Shown here: positions 35,766 through 44,433 of the stretch, piece by piece | Layout: each line of letters begins with the position of its first letter | Position numbering within the stretch: the first letter of the stretch is position 1 | DNA from: Paenibacillus sp. FSL H7-0737 | GTDB taxonomy: Bacteria > Bacillota > Bacilli > Paenibacillales > Paenibacillaceae | Length of the DNA: 64,000 nucleotides | Reading direction: 5' to 3' | Assembly (NCBI RefSeq): GCF_000758545.1 | Contig: NZ_CP009279.1 | Coordinates: forward strand, 5,456,001 to 5,520,000 | Made by a program: the position numbers and the translations under genes | The notes under the pieces: generated by a model | What the model was told of the DNA's origin: nothing | What the model saw: only the letters and a program-made list of their open reading frames with translations | Databases searched by the model: none

Positions 35766-35790
35766 AATCCCTGTAACCGGAGGAAATCAT

Positions 35791-36681
35791 ATGAATAATT
35801 CATTAGCACCTGCCGCTTCGCCCCTCAATCTGAAGCTTCATAAACAGAAGCGCAGTAAACCTACAACTGGCAAAATCCTAATGATGTTGTTTCTTTGTCT
35901 CATTGCTTTAATTCAGTTATTTCCGCTCATCTGGCTGATCGATTACTCCCTGCTAAAGAGTGGTGATTTTTTCGGAAGCTCTTTTCTGAAATGGCCATCC
36001 CCCCCGCAATGGGAGAATTATAGAAACGCTTTTACCTATGGGCGTGTACCACGCTATTTTGCCAACAGTCTTATCATTACAGTAATTACCGTTGCACTGT
36101 CCGCACTAGTGTCACTAATGATGGGGTATGCGTTCACTCGTATGAAATGGAAGCTAAGTGGTATCGTGTTGTCACTTATCATGATGGGCATGATTATTCC
36201 CATTCACGCGACACTGCTGCCGAACTTTATCCTGTTTAACAAGCTCGGAATGCTGAACAATATGTACACGCTGATTCTGCCTTATTCGGCTATTGTCATC
36301 CCAATGAGTGTGCTCATCATGACTGGATTTCTAGAGACCATCCCTCGTGCGATTGAAGAGTCAGCGGTTATCGATGGCTGCGGCATTTACGGTGTGATCT
36401 TCCGCATCATCTTTCCAATTACGAAACCCGCACTAGCTACCATCTGTGTACTCAATTTCATCAGCACATGGAATGAATTTATTATGGCGAACACCTTTCT
36501 CACCTCGGAGGATCTCAAAACCATTCCATTCTCCATTATGAAATTCGCCGGAGAATATTCGTCCAACTACGGTGCTCAGTTCGCTGTTATGACGATCATT
36601 GCGATCCCAACCATCTTGATCTATCTGCTCTTCACAGAACAGATGACAAAAGGAATTACCGCCGGGGCGGTTAAGGGCTAA
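35791..36681 (+). CDS. Sugar ABC transporter permease, MalG type
   Basis: A 296-residue permease with six predicted helices after a basic N-terminus. The EAA loop reads EESAVIDGCGIYGVIFRIIFP, and the protein ends with the family-typical GITAGAVKG. GGAGG precedes the ATG. It is the last gene of the binding protein-permease-permease operon. Confidence 0.94.
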   Translation: MNNSLAPAASPLNLKLHKQKRSKPTTGKILMMLFLCLIALIQLFPLIWLIDYSLLKSGDFFGSSFLKWPSPPQWENYRNAFTYGRVPRYFANSLIITVITVALSALVSLMMGYAFTRMKWKLSGIVLSLIMMGMIIPIHATLLPNFILFNKLGMLNNMYTLILPYSAIVIPMSVLIMTGFLETIPRAIEESAVIDGCGIYGVIFRIIFPITKPALATICVLNFISTWNEFIMANTFLTSEDLKTIPFSIMKFAGEYSSNYGAQFAVMTIIAIPTILIYLLFTEQMTKGITAGAVKG

Positions 36682-36802
36682 CACAAAAAGCGTGGAGAAC
36701 TCTAGCTTTATTCCTCCAACATTTTATTGACATTAACTTTCAACTCGTATATGATCTCCTTAGGCAAAATCACAACGAATTAAATCAAAAATTTAATATA
36801 TC

Positions 36803-36905
36803 CCGTAAAGGGGAGTAGCTGTTAAATAAAGTCGTCAATACGAGAATATGAGGATATTCTCCGGCTTTATTGGCAATTCAACATTGTTAGCGAGACCTTT
36901 ACCAA
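36803..36905 (+). promoter_or_regulatory. yybP-ykoY manganese riboswitch aptamer
   Basis: The conserved parts of the yybP-ykoY motif appear in order: AAAGGGGAGTAG (36808-36819), TCGTCAATACGAG, CCGGCTTTATTGGCAA, and GCGAGACCTTTACC. This family binds Mn2+ and controls Mn exporters and related proteins, including B. subtilis ykoY, a TerC-family gene like the one downstream here. Confidence 0.92.
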
Positions 36906-36958
36906 TCAGGTTAGACCTTTATTCCAAAGGCTAATCTGTTTGGTAAAGGTCTTTTTTA
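36894..36958 (+). terminator. Riboswitch expression-platform terminator
   Basis: GACCTTTACCAA (36894-36905), the 3' side of the aptamer, pairs with TTGGTAAAGGTC (36940-36951), followed by TTTTTTAT; an inner stem-loop lies between. Aptamer closing and terminator share GACCTTTACC and are mutually exclusive, so Mn binding should allow read-through into the TerC gene. Confidence 0.88.
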
Positions 36959-37032
36959 TATAAAATTGGTTAAAATGGTAAGGTAAGTATCTTTTAGTAG
37001 ATATTTGCATAAGAAAAGGGAGGACAACAGTA

Positions 37033-37854
37033 ATGGATTGGGGATTATTATTAGAGTACGGCTGGGTATTACTAGTTCTTGTAGCACTTGAAGGACTACT
37101 AGCCGCAGATAACGCACTGGTATTGGCAATTATGGTTAAACACCTTCCTGATGAGGAAAGAAAAAAAGCACTATTCTACGGATTAGCCGGAGCCTTCGTG
37201 TTCCGCTTCGGTTCACTATTTGTCATCTCTTACCTGGTTGATATTTGGCAAGTACAAGCCATCGGCGCACTTTATTTACTGTTTATCGCGGGGAACCATA
37301 TCTTCCGAAAACTATTAATCAAGAAGCCCGTTACGGATGAAGCAGCTGAAAGCGGTACGGACGGCGCAGTCAACAAAAAGAAATCCAGCTTTTGGTTTAC
37401 TGTCTTTAAAGTAGAAGTTGCTGACATCGCCTTCGCGGTCGATTCCATCCTAGCCGCAGTTGCACTTGCGGTTGCACTACCTGCAAGTGGTCTTCCAAAA
37501 ATCGGAGGCCTTGACGGTGGACAATTCCTCGTCATCTTTGCCGGCGGATTTATCGGATTGGTCATTATGCGTTTTGCAGCTTCCTTCTTCGTTAAGCTGC
37601 TTCACACCCGTCCAGGTCTTGAAATTGCAGCCTTCTTCATCGTAGGCTGGGTCGGCGTTAAGCTCGCAGTCATTACCTTGGCACACCCTTCACTTGGTGT
37701 TCTTTCCGAGGATTTCGCGCATAGTACCATTTGGAAGGTTACCTTCTATGTTGTACTCGTGCTCATCGCTGCAATCGGTTGGTTTATGAGCAGCAAGGTA
37801 GAAGAGAACGCTAACGAGAATCCAGTTAAAGAAGTAGATAAACAACTCCATTAA
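37033..37854 (+). CDS. TerC-family membrane protein (YkoY-like), Mn-regulated
   Basis: A 273-residue integral membrane protein with seven to eight helices. TerC-family acidic intramembrane motifs are LLAADNALVLA (about 23-33) and VADIAFAVDSILAA (about 128-141). Members handle metal export, with TerC/YkoY types linked to Mn2+ efflux or metallation of secreted enzymes. GGGAGG lies 9 bases before the ATG. The upstream Mn riboswitch strongly supports a manganese role. Confidence 0.93.
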   Translation: MDWGLLLEYGWVLLVLVALEGLLAADNALVLAIMVKHLPDEERKKALFYGLAGAFVFRFGSLFVISYLVDIWQVQAIGALYLLFIAGNHIFRKLLIKKPVTDEAAESGTDGAVNKKKSSFWFTVFKVEVADIAFAVDSILAAVALAVALPASGLPKIGGLDGGQFLVIFAGGFIGLVIMRFAASFFVKLLHTRPGLEIAAFFIVGWVGVKLAVITLAHPSLGVLSEDFAHSTIWKVTFYVVLVLIAAIGWFMSSKVEENANENPVKEVDKQLH

Positions 37855-37879
37855 TTGTATTTGAATAGCAAAAACAAAA

Positions 37880-37937
37880 ATAACCCGAAAGACGCGCCCT
37901 TTCTGTAAAGGTGTTTGTCTTTCGGGTTATTTTCTTT
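37880..37937. terminator. Terminator of the TerC gene
   Basis: AATAACCCGAAAGAC pairs with GTCTTTCGGGTTATT around a loop, followed by TTCTTTT. An A-rich tract on the other side could also serve the minus strand. Confidence 0.85.
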
Positions 37938-37965
37938 TATCCCCTATTTTGCTCCTCATACAGAA

Positions 37966-38001
37966 AAGCCTGCTTCCACCATCAAACGGGAAGCAGGCTC
38001 T
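37966..38001 (-). terminator. Terminator of the SLH surface protein gene
   Basis: On the minus strand AGCCTGCTTCC / GGAAGCAGGCT form an 11-bp stem followed by TTTTCTGT. Confidence 0.85.
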
Positions 38002-38014
38002 GCATTATATATTC

Positions 38015-40384
38015 TTATTGACCTATAATCTGATCAGTCTTACCTTGCAGTTCCACTAGCTTCATAATCACCGTAGCCGCCAGTGCTTTCGTTACCGTCT
38101 GCTGCGGATTAAACTTGCCGTTGTCATCCTTGAGGATTCCCAATTTCACAACAAGAGCCACTGCACCCTTATTGTTTATAGATGCACTATCACTGAACTG
38201 ACTTACCGTTACATCTTTATCAAGATAGGCTGTGAGTTTGTTGTATTTCAAAAAATCAGCTAACTGAACTGCCAGCTGTTCCCGGGTTAACTTACTATCA
38301 ATTTGCAGGCTTTGATCCTTGTTGATCCACTTACGATCTGCTGCATAAGTAACAACATCATAATATGAATTCTCAGGCTTCACACCTGCCACAGTTTTCC
38401 GTTCATTATTAGCAATATAACTGCTGAAATTCGGATTAGAAGCCTTGGCAAGATAGGTTAACCAATCGCCAACTGTTATTTCTTGATCTGGGTTTACTTT
38501 ACCATCGGCATCCGGAGTAATCACATGATATTTTACTAATTCTGATAATGGTTGTTCTGCTGCATGACCTTTGATATCCGTTGCAGATATTTGAGCATCT
38601 TGCTGACCGAGGTAATCATAGACCGCAACCCATTTACCAGTGGCTGCATCTAAAACCTGATATAATCCATTAGATTCATCAAAAGTTGTATCATATACCA
38701 GCTTCACCTTTGGCGCGGCATAGCTATTATAACTATAGTATCCACCAACCTGAGTATACTTCAGCTTAGTCTGATATTTAGGTTTATAACTTTCGAGCGC
38801 TTCCTTCTTGGAAATTGTTGCATCAGGAGATAATGTGATTTCATCGATACCGTTTATCCGATTCCCCATGTAAGAAATCAGTCTGCCGTAAAGATCCAAG
38901 CTAACCGTAAGGGTACTGTCACTCACAGGAATGCCTTGATGATATCTAATAAACTGATATCTAAATCCTGATCCGTCTGAAGTAACGTTTGAGTTATCTC
39001 CATATTCTACAAGCTTTAGCTTCTGACTCGCCTGAGGATATAGGCTATTTATTATACTAAGTGCTTTAGTCTTAGCTTCGGCCTCACTAAGCTTCTTCCC
39101 TCCAGCAGGGGCTGCCTCTTCCTTCTTCTTATCCTGAGCAGCACCATAAGCTTGAACCTGGTACTGTAATATTTCACCGGTCTTTGCATCGATCTCAGCA
39201 GAGGATTGTTCTGGAAAGCCAGCACCAATGTAACGTTCATTTCCACTAGCACTACCCCAATATAACTGCCAGATCTTCCGATTCGTATCCTGATAGTCAT
39301 TTCTTAAGCTTTGAGAGATCAATTTACGATCTGCTGGAATATATGCAACCTTCTTTACAAGCTGTTCCGCTTCTTTTGCAGTAAGCTCTGTAGTTGAAGT
39401 TCTTGCTTGAAAGACATCCTTACCCTTTGCTACATCTGAATACACGACTGGGGTAGATGCGTATTCTTTTCCTTCATAATCTATTCTCTTGCCCGTCAAT
39501 GCATCGATAGGATATAGAGACTGATCCACTGGACGCCAGCCTAGGATCCAGTTGTTAGGTTTTCCGTTCTTATAAATAGGAGTGAAAAAAAGGCCTACAT
39601 CAAACTGTTCCGCAAATTGCTTCTGTGCTTGCTCCAAGGTAATCTTGGGCTGTGCAGACGGATACTCAAGCCCTTGAGAAAACTTAGTGAATTGAATTAC
39701 ATTACCGTTGCCATCCACAGCTATGTTAATGTTATCCGATCCAGAAGGAAGACCATTCTTCATGACACTGAAGTAATAGCTGTATTGAACAGGACCGAAT
39801 AAAGTGTTCGAAAAATAATTATAACCAGCATTCTCATTTAATTGCAGATCACTGCTCTTAACCGATGTGGCTGCCTTAGCCACAAAAGCCTTGGCGATCT
39901 CCAGTGCCTGAGGCTGCGATATTTTCGGAGGATAATAGGATTCGTTATTCTCACGTGGGTATGAAATATACGTACTAATGATATCTCCACTAATGGCATC
40001 TACCTCACTGCTAAAGCCATATCCCATACTCCCCTCTTGAATCTGCCACTGAATATTCCAGATCATTTGATTGGCTGGAGGGGGGTAGCTTTGGTTAGAT
40101 CCCAGTTGAACATTGTTTACCGTTGCATCTTTTAGGGATGGGAATAGTTCTCTTAGCTTCGCAATCGCTTGCTCCTGCGTGAATTTCACTTTTGTAAGAT
40201 CTGCATCAGAGTTCGTTGTAGTCACCGGTGCTTGTGCGCTAACCTGTGTTACCGTAGTGTTACTACTAACAGATGTAGAATCGGCTGCGGCCAAGCCAGG
40301 GGGTAATAATAACGCGAGCGCCACTGAAGTAATCAATACCGTTTTAGCTGTCTGATGAACAAAGTGAGTATTATTGCTTTTCAA
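38015..40384 (-). CDS. Secreted surface protein with YcdB/YcdC repeats and SLH domains
   Basis: A 789-residue protein with a signal peptide (about 1-34, ending LAAAD), several PepSY-like YcdB/YcdC (DUF4901) repeats across about 65-600 with motifs of the form SQPQALEIAKAFV and EIDAKTGEILQYQVQ, and C-terminal S-layer homology domains (about 625-785, with VKYHVITPDADGKVNPDQEITVGDWL and LGILKDDNGKFNPQQTVTKALAA). The SLH part should anchor it to cell-wall polymer. The start is TTG at 40384, 10 bases after GGAGG; a nearby ATG is out of frame. YcdB-type proteins are common in Paenibacillus and of unclear function. Confidence 0.88.
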   Translation of the reverse strand: MKSNNTHFVHQTAKTVLITSVALALLLPPGLAAADSTSVSSNTTVTQVSAQAPVTTTNSDADLTKVKFTQEQAIAKLRELFPSLKDATVNNVQLGSNQSYPPPANQMIWNIQWQIQEGSMGYGFSSEVDAISGDIISTYISYPRENNESYYPPKISQPQALEIAKAFVAKAATSVKSSDLQLNENAGYNYFSNTLFGPVQYSYYFSVMKNGLPSGSDNINIAVDGNGNVIQFTKFSQGLEYPSAQPKITLEQAQKQFAEQFDVGLFFTPIYKNGKPNNWILGWRPVDQSLYPIDALTGKRIDYEGKEYASTPVVYSDVAKGKDVFQARTSTTELTAKEAEQLVKKVAYIPADRKLISQSLRNDYQDTNRKIWQLYWGSASGNERYIGAGFPEQSSAEIDAKTGEILQYQVQAYGAAQDKKKEEAAPAGGKKLSEAEAKTKALSIINSLYPQASQKLKLVEYGDNSNVTSDGSGFRYQFIRYHQGIPVSDSTLTVSLDLYGRLISYMGNRINGIDEITLSPDATISKKEALESYKPKYQTKLKYTQVGGYYSYNSYAAPKVKLVYDTTFDESNGLYQVLDAATGKWVAVYDYLGQQDAQISATDIKGHAAEQPLSELVKYHVITPDADGKVNPDQEITVGDWLTYLAKASNPNFSSYIANNERKTVAGVKPENSYYDVVTYAADRKWINKDQSLQIDSKLTREQLAVQLADFLKYNKLTAYLDKDVTVSQFSDSASINNKGAVALVVKLGILKDDNGKFNPQQTVTKALAATVIMKLVELQGKTDQIIGQ

Positions 40385-40547
40385 AAGAATTCATCCTCCT
40401 CTAACACGTGATTCATAACATTATACAGATAATTACTTATATTTTCCATATTTAATTAACGACAGGAAATTACAAGGTTTATGTAATGCATCCTATATAA
40501 GCTATAATGGTAGGCAGCTACAGCTTAATCATCTATGAAAGGGGGCC

Positions 40548-41501
40548 ATTCACATCACTGATTGGAACCTTCAGCCGCTTATAGACGGTATTACTGGCCT
40601 AGAAATTCGCAGTTGTCTAATCGTTCAACATGGAAAACCTATACTGGAGCATTATCGTGAGCCTGAAATCGCTAAAGAGCTAGGTAAAATAAACTCATGC
40701 ACCAAAAGCGTGCTCGCCGCCTTAGTCAGCATAGCCATAGATAAACAAATCGTTCCGCCACCTGATACACCTATTTCTCTATTTTTCCCTTTATTAAAAG
40801 AGGATCAAGATCAACGAAAAAGAGAAATCACTATCAGTCACTTATTAACAATGACAGCAGGCTTTAACTGGACAGAATTTGGGGGGCAAAATTCCTTTCC
40901 GACTATGACTAGAACCGCAGACTGGATAAAGTTTGTGCTCGCCCAGCCGCTATCTCATACGCCAGGCACTGAGATGAACTATAACTCCGGCTGCTCCCAG
41001 ATTTTATCCGCTATCCTGCGTGAATGTTCTGGACAAGACGTTGCAGCATTTGCTGAAGATCAGCTATTTCAGCCGCTTGGCATCGAAAGCTATCGCTGGG
41101 ACAGTGATCCACAAGGCATACATACTGGTGGGTTTGGCCTTTATATGATGCCTGAGGATATGCTGAAATTTGGTCTCCTTTATTTGCAAGAAGGGCGCTG
41201 GAAGGATCAACAGCTCATTCATTCGGGTACTGTTCAGAAGTCCACTCGCCCCTATGTCGCAGCCACGCTACCACAGAAGGGCTTCTACGGATGGCACTGG
41301 TGGGTATCATCATTCAATGCAGGTACGGAGCAGCAGCCAAAGGAGATCCCTTATTATTTTGCGCTTGGCTTCATGGGCCAGCATATTATTGCGGTTCCAT
41401 CCTATGAGCTGGTTGCAGTCATTACTGCGGATAAATACAAGAAAGGCTCACCAGCTAATGTGTTCGGCCGATTTATCGTGCCAGCGCTTCTTGGGCAATA
41501 A
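40548..41501 (+). CDS. Serine hydrolase, class C beta-lactamase family, non-standard start
   Basis: A protein of about 317 residues (PF00144 family). The SxxK motif is in INSCTKSVLA, and the second motif is Tyr-Asn-Ser in MNYNSGCSQ. The frame opens after a TGA at 40536-40538 and contains no ATG, GTG or TTG before the catalytic serine; the first GTG, at 40710, lies after SCTK and would remove the nucleophile. I place the start at ATT 40548 just after AAAGGGGG; ATC at 40554 is also possible. A TATAAT lies at 40503-40508. Alternatively the 5' end is damaged or mis-sequenced. Paralogue of the gene at 9116-10024; no signal peptide. Confidence 0.7.
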   Translation: MHITDWNLQPLIDGITGLEIRSCLIVQHGKPILEHYREPEIAKELGKINSCTKSVLAALVSIAIDKQIVPPPDTPISLFFPLLKEDQDQRKREITISHLLTMTAGFNWTEFGGQNSFPTMTRTADWIKFVLAQPLSHTPGTEMNYNSGCSQILSAILRECSGQDVAAFAEDQLFQPLGIESYRWDSDPQGIHTGGFGLYMMPEDMLKFGLLYLQEGRWKDQQLIHSGTVQKSTRPYVAATLPQKGFYGWHWWVSSFNAGTEQQPKEIPYYFALGFMGQHIIAVPSYELVAVITADKYKKGSPANVFGRFIVPALLGQ

Positions 41502-41535
41502 CGACAGGGGGATACCGCACACTCCCATTATGAAA

Positions 41536-41576
41536 GAAGGAAGCCGGGTTGCAATGACCCGGCTTCCTTCTTCAAT
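41536..41576. terminator. Bidirectional terminator
   Basis: A 13-bp perfect stem (GAAGGAAGCCGGG at 41536-41548, complement at 41558-41570) lies between the convergent serine hydrolase and ltrA genes, with TTCAATTT after it. Confidence 0.75.
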
Positions 41577-41601
41577 TTATTCAGCTTCGATAAAACGAAG
41601 C

Positions 41602-42732
41602 TCAAGTCGTTAATTTTGCATACACAGCAAAAAATAACACCATTTCTCCAATGATCAGGTAATTGGGTATAAGGAACAACAAATCTACTGCGAAAAAAAC
41701 GCCAAGTATACCTAATAATAACGCCAAATGAAATATCCCTAACCGTTGCTGTATACGTCTATATTTATGGAAGACCAGTGAGGTAGAGAAGAAGTAGAGC
41801 AGGACCGATCCAAAAATAAAACATACCATAAATGTGTAATTTAATTGTTCTAAAAATAGCAGTTGGATTGAAGCTGCAATCATGCTTAAGGATACATAAA
41901 TAAATAAATGTCCATAAATTATGGTTTGCCCGGCAGTCTCTATGGTTTTGTCCACTTTCTTTTCAACATTATCAAAGTATTGCCACCACATAGCTATAAT
42001 TAATAGAAAAGTTAATAATGCAAATAAAATAGATTGCCACGTCCAGTGGCTAGACTGTAAGACTGCAAGTATACTGACCACAGATTCGCCAAGTAGAATG
42101 AGGGTAAACAACGAGAAACGTTCTAATAAATGATGAGTGTTTATCGGGCTTTTCACCAAGTATCTCCGACCGATTAATGGAAGCAAAATGTCTATAGTAA
42201 TTCCCGTATACAAAACTACATAACGTATCCAAGAGTCAAAGAAAAGTGATAAAGCAGAGATCACTAATCCAATCCAAAAACGACTTCCCAGGTAACGGGC
42301 AGTGTCCTTTCTATCAGCTGCTTCATTCTTATTTACCGTAAGATATTGAATGGCAGTCATAGCTCTTAAGCCAACATAACCGATTAGAAATGGCATATAG
42401 TATTGATCAAAGTTAACCGATAAGCTGGCTGTCATGATTAATACAAAAAATAATTGTAGAATCAGAAATATTCGGTGTGAAAAGATGTCCTGTCCAAACC
42501 GATTTACAAAAAGAGATTGTCCCACCCAGGCCCACCAGATCGGAATGAATATTAAGATAAATTTAGATAAATATTCAAGTGGAATTGTACCCGCTTCTAC
42601 ATGCAACAAGACATGACTCGCTTTTGAAACTGCAGCTACAAAAAGCAGATCATAAAATAGTTCCAGCCAGGTAACTTTCTTCTCAGCAAAGGATGCTGTG
42701 CTGTGCTCAAATCCCGATGTGCGCTTATTCAT
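41602..42732 (-). CDS. Low-temperature-requirement protein A family membrane protein
   Basis: A 376-residue membrane protein of the LtrA family (PF06772) with about ten helices. It shows the family hallmark VTWLELFYDLLFVAAVSKASH (residues 20-40 region), NTHHLLERFSLFTLILLGESVV, and AMWWQYFDN. LtrA was named for growth at low temperature in Listeria; the molecular function is unknown. GGGAG precedes the ATG. It appears monocistronic. Confidence 0.9.
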   Translation of the reverse strand: MNKRTSGFEHSTASFAEKKVTWLELFYDLLFVAAVSKASHVLLHVEAGTIPLEYLSKFILIFIPIWWAWVGQSLFVNRFGQDIFSHRIFLILQLFFVLIMTASLSVNFDQYYMPFLIGYVGLRAMTAIQYLTVNKNEAADRKDTARYLGSRFWIGLVISALSLFFDSWIRYVVLYTGITIDILLPLIGRRYLVKSPINTHHLLERFSLFTLILLGESVVSILAVLQSSHWTWQSILFALLTFLLIIAMWWQYFDNVEKKVDKTIETAGQTIIYGHLFIYVSLSMIAASIQLLFLEQLNYTFMVCFIFGSVLLYFFSTSLVFHKYRRIQQRLGIFHLALLLGILGVFFAVDLLFLIPNYLIIGEMVLFFAVYAKLTT

Positions 42733-42846
42733 CGTTTTACTCCCTTAGTTTGGATGTGTATCCAATACAGTTTATCGAATACTTATCCATCTTAACCGAA
42801 TTGATATACTAATTTGAAGCCCCTTTGTTGCCACTCTAAAATCACA

Positions 42847-42892
42847 CAAAAAAAGCTCCCCCTTGCCTAAACTCGACAAAGGAAAGCTATAG
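42847..42892 (-). terminator. Terminator of the NMT1/TauA-type ABC operon
   Basis: On the minus strand AGCTTTCCTTTG pairs (with G-U pairs) with CAAGGGGGAGCT, followed by TTTTTTT. Confidence 0.75.
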
Positions 42893-42910
42893 TTATATCT
42901 CCAACTACAT

Positions 42911-43663
42911 TTAATTCCGCCACTTCATAAACTTGTAATCAAGATAATCAACAAGTAAGAAGAGGACAAATCCCACCAAGCTGAACAGCATAATTCCCGC
43001 ATACATCTCCGGATAATCCAGTCTTAACCAAGCATCCATAATGAAGAAGCCCATGCCATGCTCAGTTCCATAAATCTCCGTGAAAAAGAGTACAGATATC
43101 GCTGTTCCCAGTGAAATACGAATCGTACTCAGAATGACCGACAGTGCACCTGGCAGTGTCACATGCCAGAATTTCTGCACTGTACTTGCCCCTATACTCG
43201 TTAAGACATCATAGGTATTCTCAGGAATAGCCTTCACACCATCCCTAACGGAGATAATAATCTGGAACAAGAGAATCAGCATGATCATTAAGATTTTAGA
43301 CGTTTCACCAAGTCCGAAGAATAGCATCACAACGGGAAGCAGGGCGATTTTGGGAACAGGATAGGTCAAGTAGACCACAGGGTCAAGCAGCTTATTCCAA
43401 GTCAGCGAACGTCCCATCAGAAGACCAATGAGCAGTCCAATGATTAATGCTAGCACTACACCTGCAAAAATTCTGAACAAGCTATACCCTACATTTAAAG
43501 CAATCTCCTGACCACCTAAGTGAAACATAGCGTTATATACCGCGAATGGACTCGGCAAAATCGAATGATTCATAAGCAAATAGGCAATATACCAAACCAC
43601 ATTCATACAAAAGAACACAAACAACAGTCTTATTATGTGATGAATCCGATTTTTTCTCACCAT
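42911..43663 (-). CDS. ABC transporter permease (SsuC/TauC/ThiX family)
   Basis: A 250-residue permease with six predicted helices and the conserved loop DVLTSIGASTVQKFWHVTLPG. It belongs to the family importing nitrate, sulfonates, taurine or thiamine-precursor pyrimidines. It overlaps the ATPase gene by 7 bp, with AGGAG just before its start. The substrate cannot be fixed from sequence. Confidence 0.9.
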   Translation of the reverse strand: MVRKNRIHHIIRLLFVFFCMNVVWYIAYLLMNHSILPSPFAVYNAMFHLGGQEIALNVGYSLFRIFAGVVLALIIGLLIGLLMGRSLTWNKLLDPVVYLTYPVPKIALLPVVMLFFGLGETSKILMIMLILLFQIIISVRDGVKAIPENTYDVLTSIGASTVQKFWHVTLPGALSVILSTIRISLGTAISVLFFTEIYGTEHGMGFFIMDAWLRLDYPEMYAGIMLFSLVGFVLFLLVDYLDYKFMKWRN

Positions 43664-44433
43664 ATCTCCTGCATTACCTTTCTGATTCGCTTAGTCTGCT
43701 CAAAGAAATCTACACTGTCCCGCTTATCTTCATGCTTCATCTGAAACACTAATTGATTATCGATCATTTCCGGAGCTTCTTTTTTATTAGACGGCATAAC
43801 AATAATTTTCTGCCCCAGCAGAATAGCTTCTTCCACATCATGGGTAACAAATAAGGTAGTCGCCGGATGCGCTAACCAGTTATCCAAAAAGAGAATCTGT
43901 AGCGTTTCCCTAGTAATCGCATCCAGTGCGGAGAATGGCTCGTCCAGCAGTAAAATAGTGGGCAAAATGGCGAACGCTCTGGCGATTGCCACTCTTTGCT
44001 GCTGTCCTCCACTAAGAGAAAGAGGATAACGATCAGCTAAATCAGAGATTCCCATCGATGACAGCCACTGATTAATCTGATTCTCCCGTTCTTGCTTGGA
44101 AGTGCTCGCAGTATGCGAGATTTTCATCGCGATTTGAATATTATCATGTACAGTCTTCCATGGAAGAAGCCCGTAGTTTTGCGGTACCAGGCCGATCAGA
44201 GTTTCTTTATCATGCACGGATTTTTCATTAAAAAGAATTTGCCCCATATAGCTTGGCAGCAAGCCCGCAATCGCCCGTAATAAAGTTGATTTTCCGCTGC
44301 CAGAGGGTCCGATGATCGTGTAAATCCCATGTTCCGGTAAAGATAGATCCATCTTTCCTAAGGCCAGTTGACCTGTCTTATACTCTACTTTAAGGTCCTT
44401 AATGACGAGTCCTTTATTTCTTGAATTGGACAT
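43657..44433 (-). CDS. ABC transporter ATP-binding protein
   Basis: A 258-residue ATPase with Walker A GPSGSGKST, Q-loop LVPQNYGLLPW, signature LSGGQQQRVAIARA, Walker B ILLLDEPFSALD and switch histidine FVTHD. The 3' end overlaps the permease gene and the 5' end overlaps the binding-protein gene by 20 bp, so all three are translationally coupled. Confidence 0.95.
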   Translation of the reverse strand: MSNSRNKGLVIKDLKVEYKTGQLALGKMDLSLPEHGIYTIIGPSGSGKSTLLRAIAGLLPSYMGQILFNEKSVHDKETLIGLVPQNYGLLPWKTVHDNIQIAMKISHTASTSKQERENQINQWLSSMGISDLADRYPLSLSGGQQQRVAIARAFAILPTILLLDEPFSALDAITRETLQILFLDNWLAHPATTLFVTHDVEEAILLGQKIIVMPSNKKEAPEMIDNQLVFQMKHEDKRDSVDFFEQTKRIRKVMQEIW

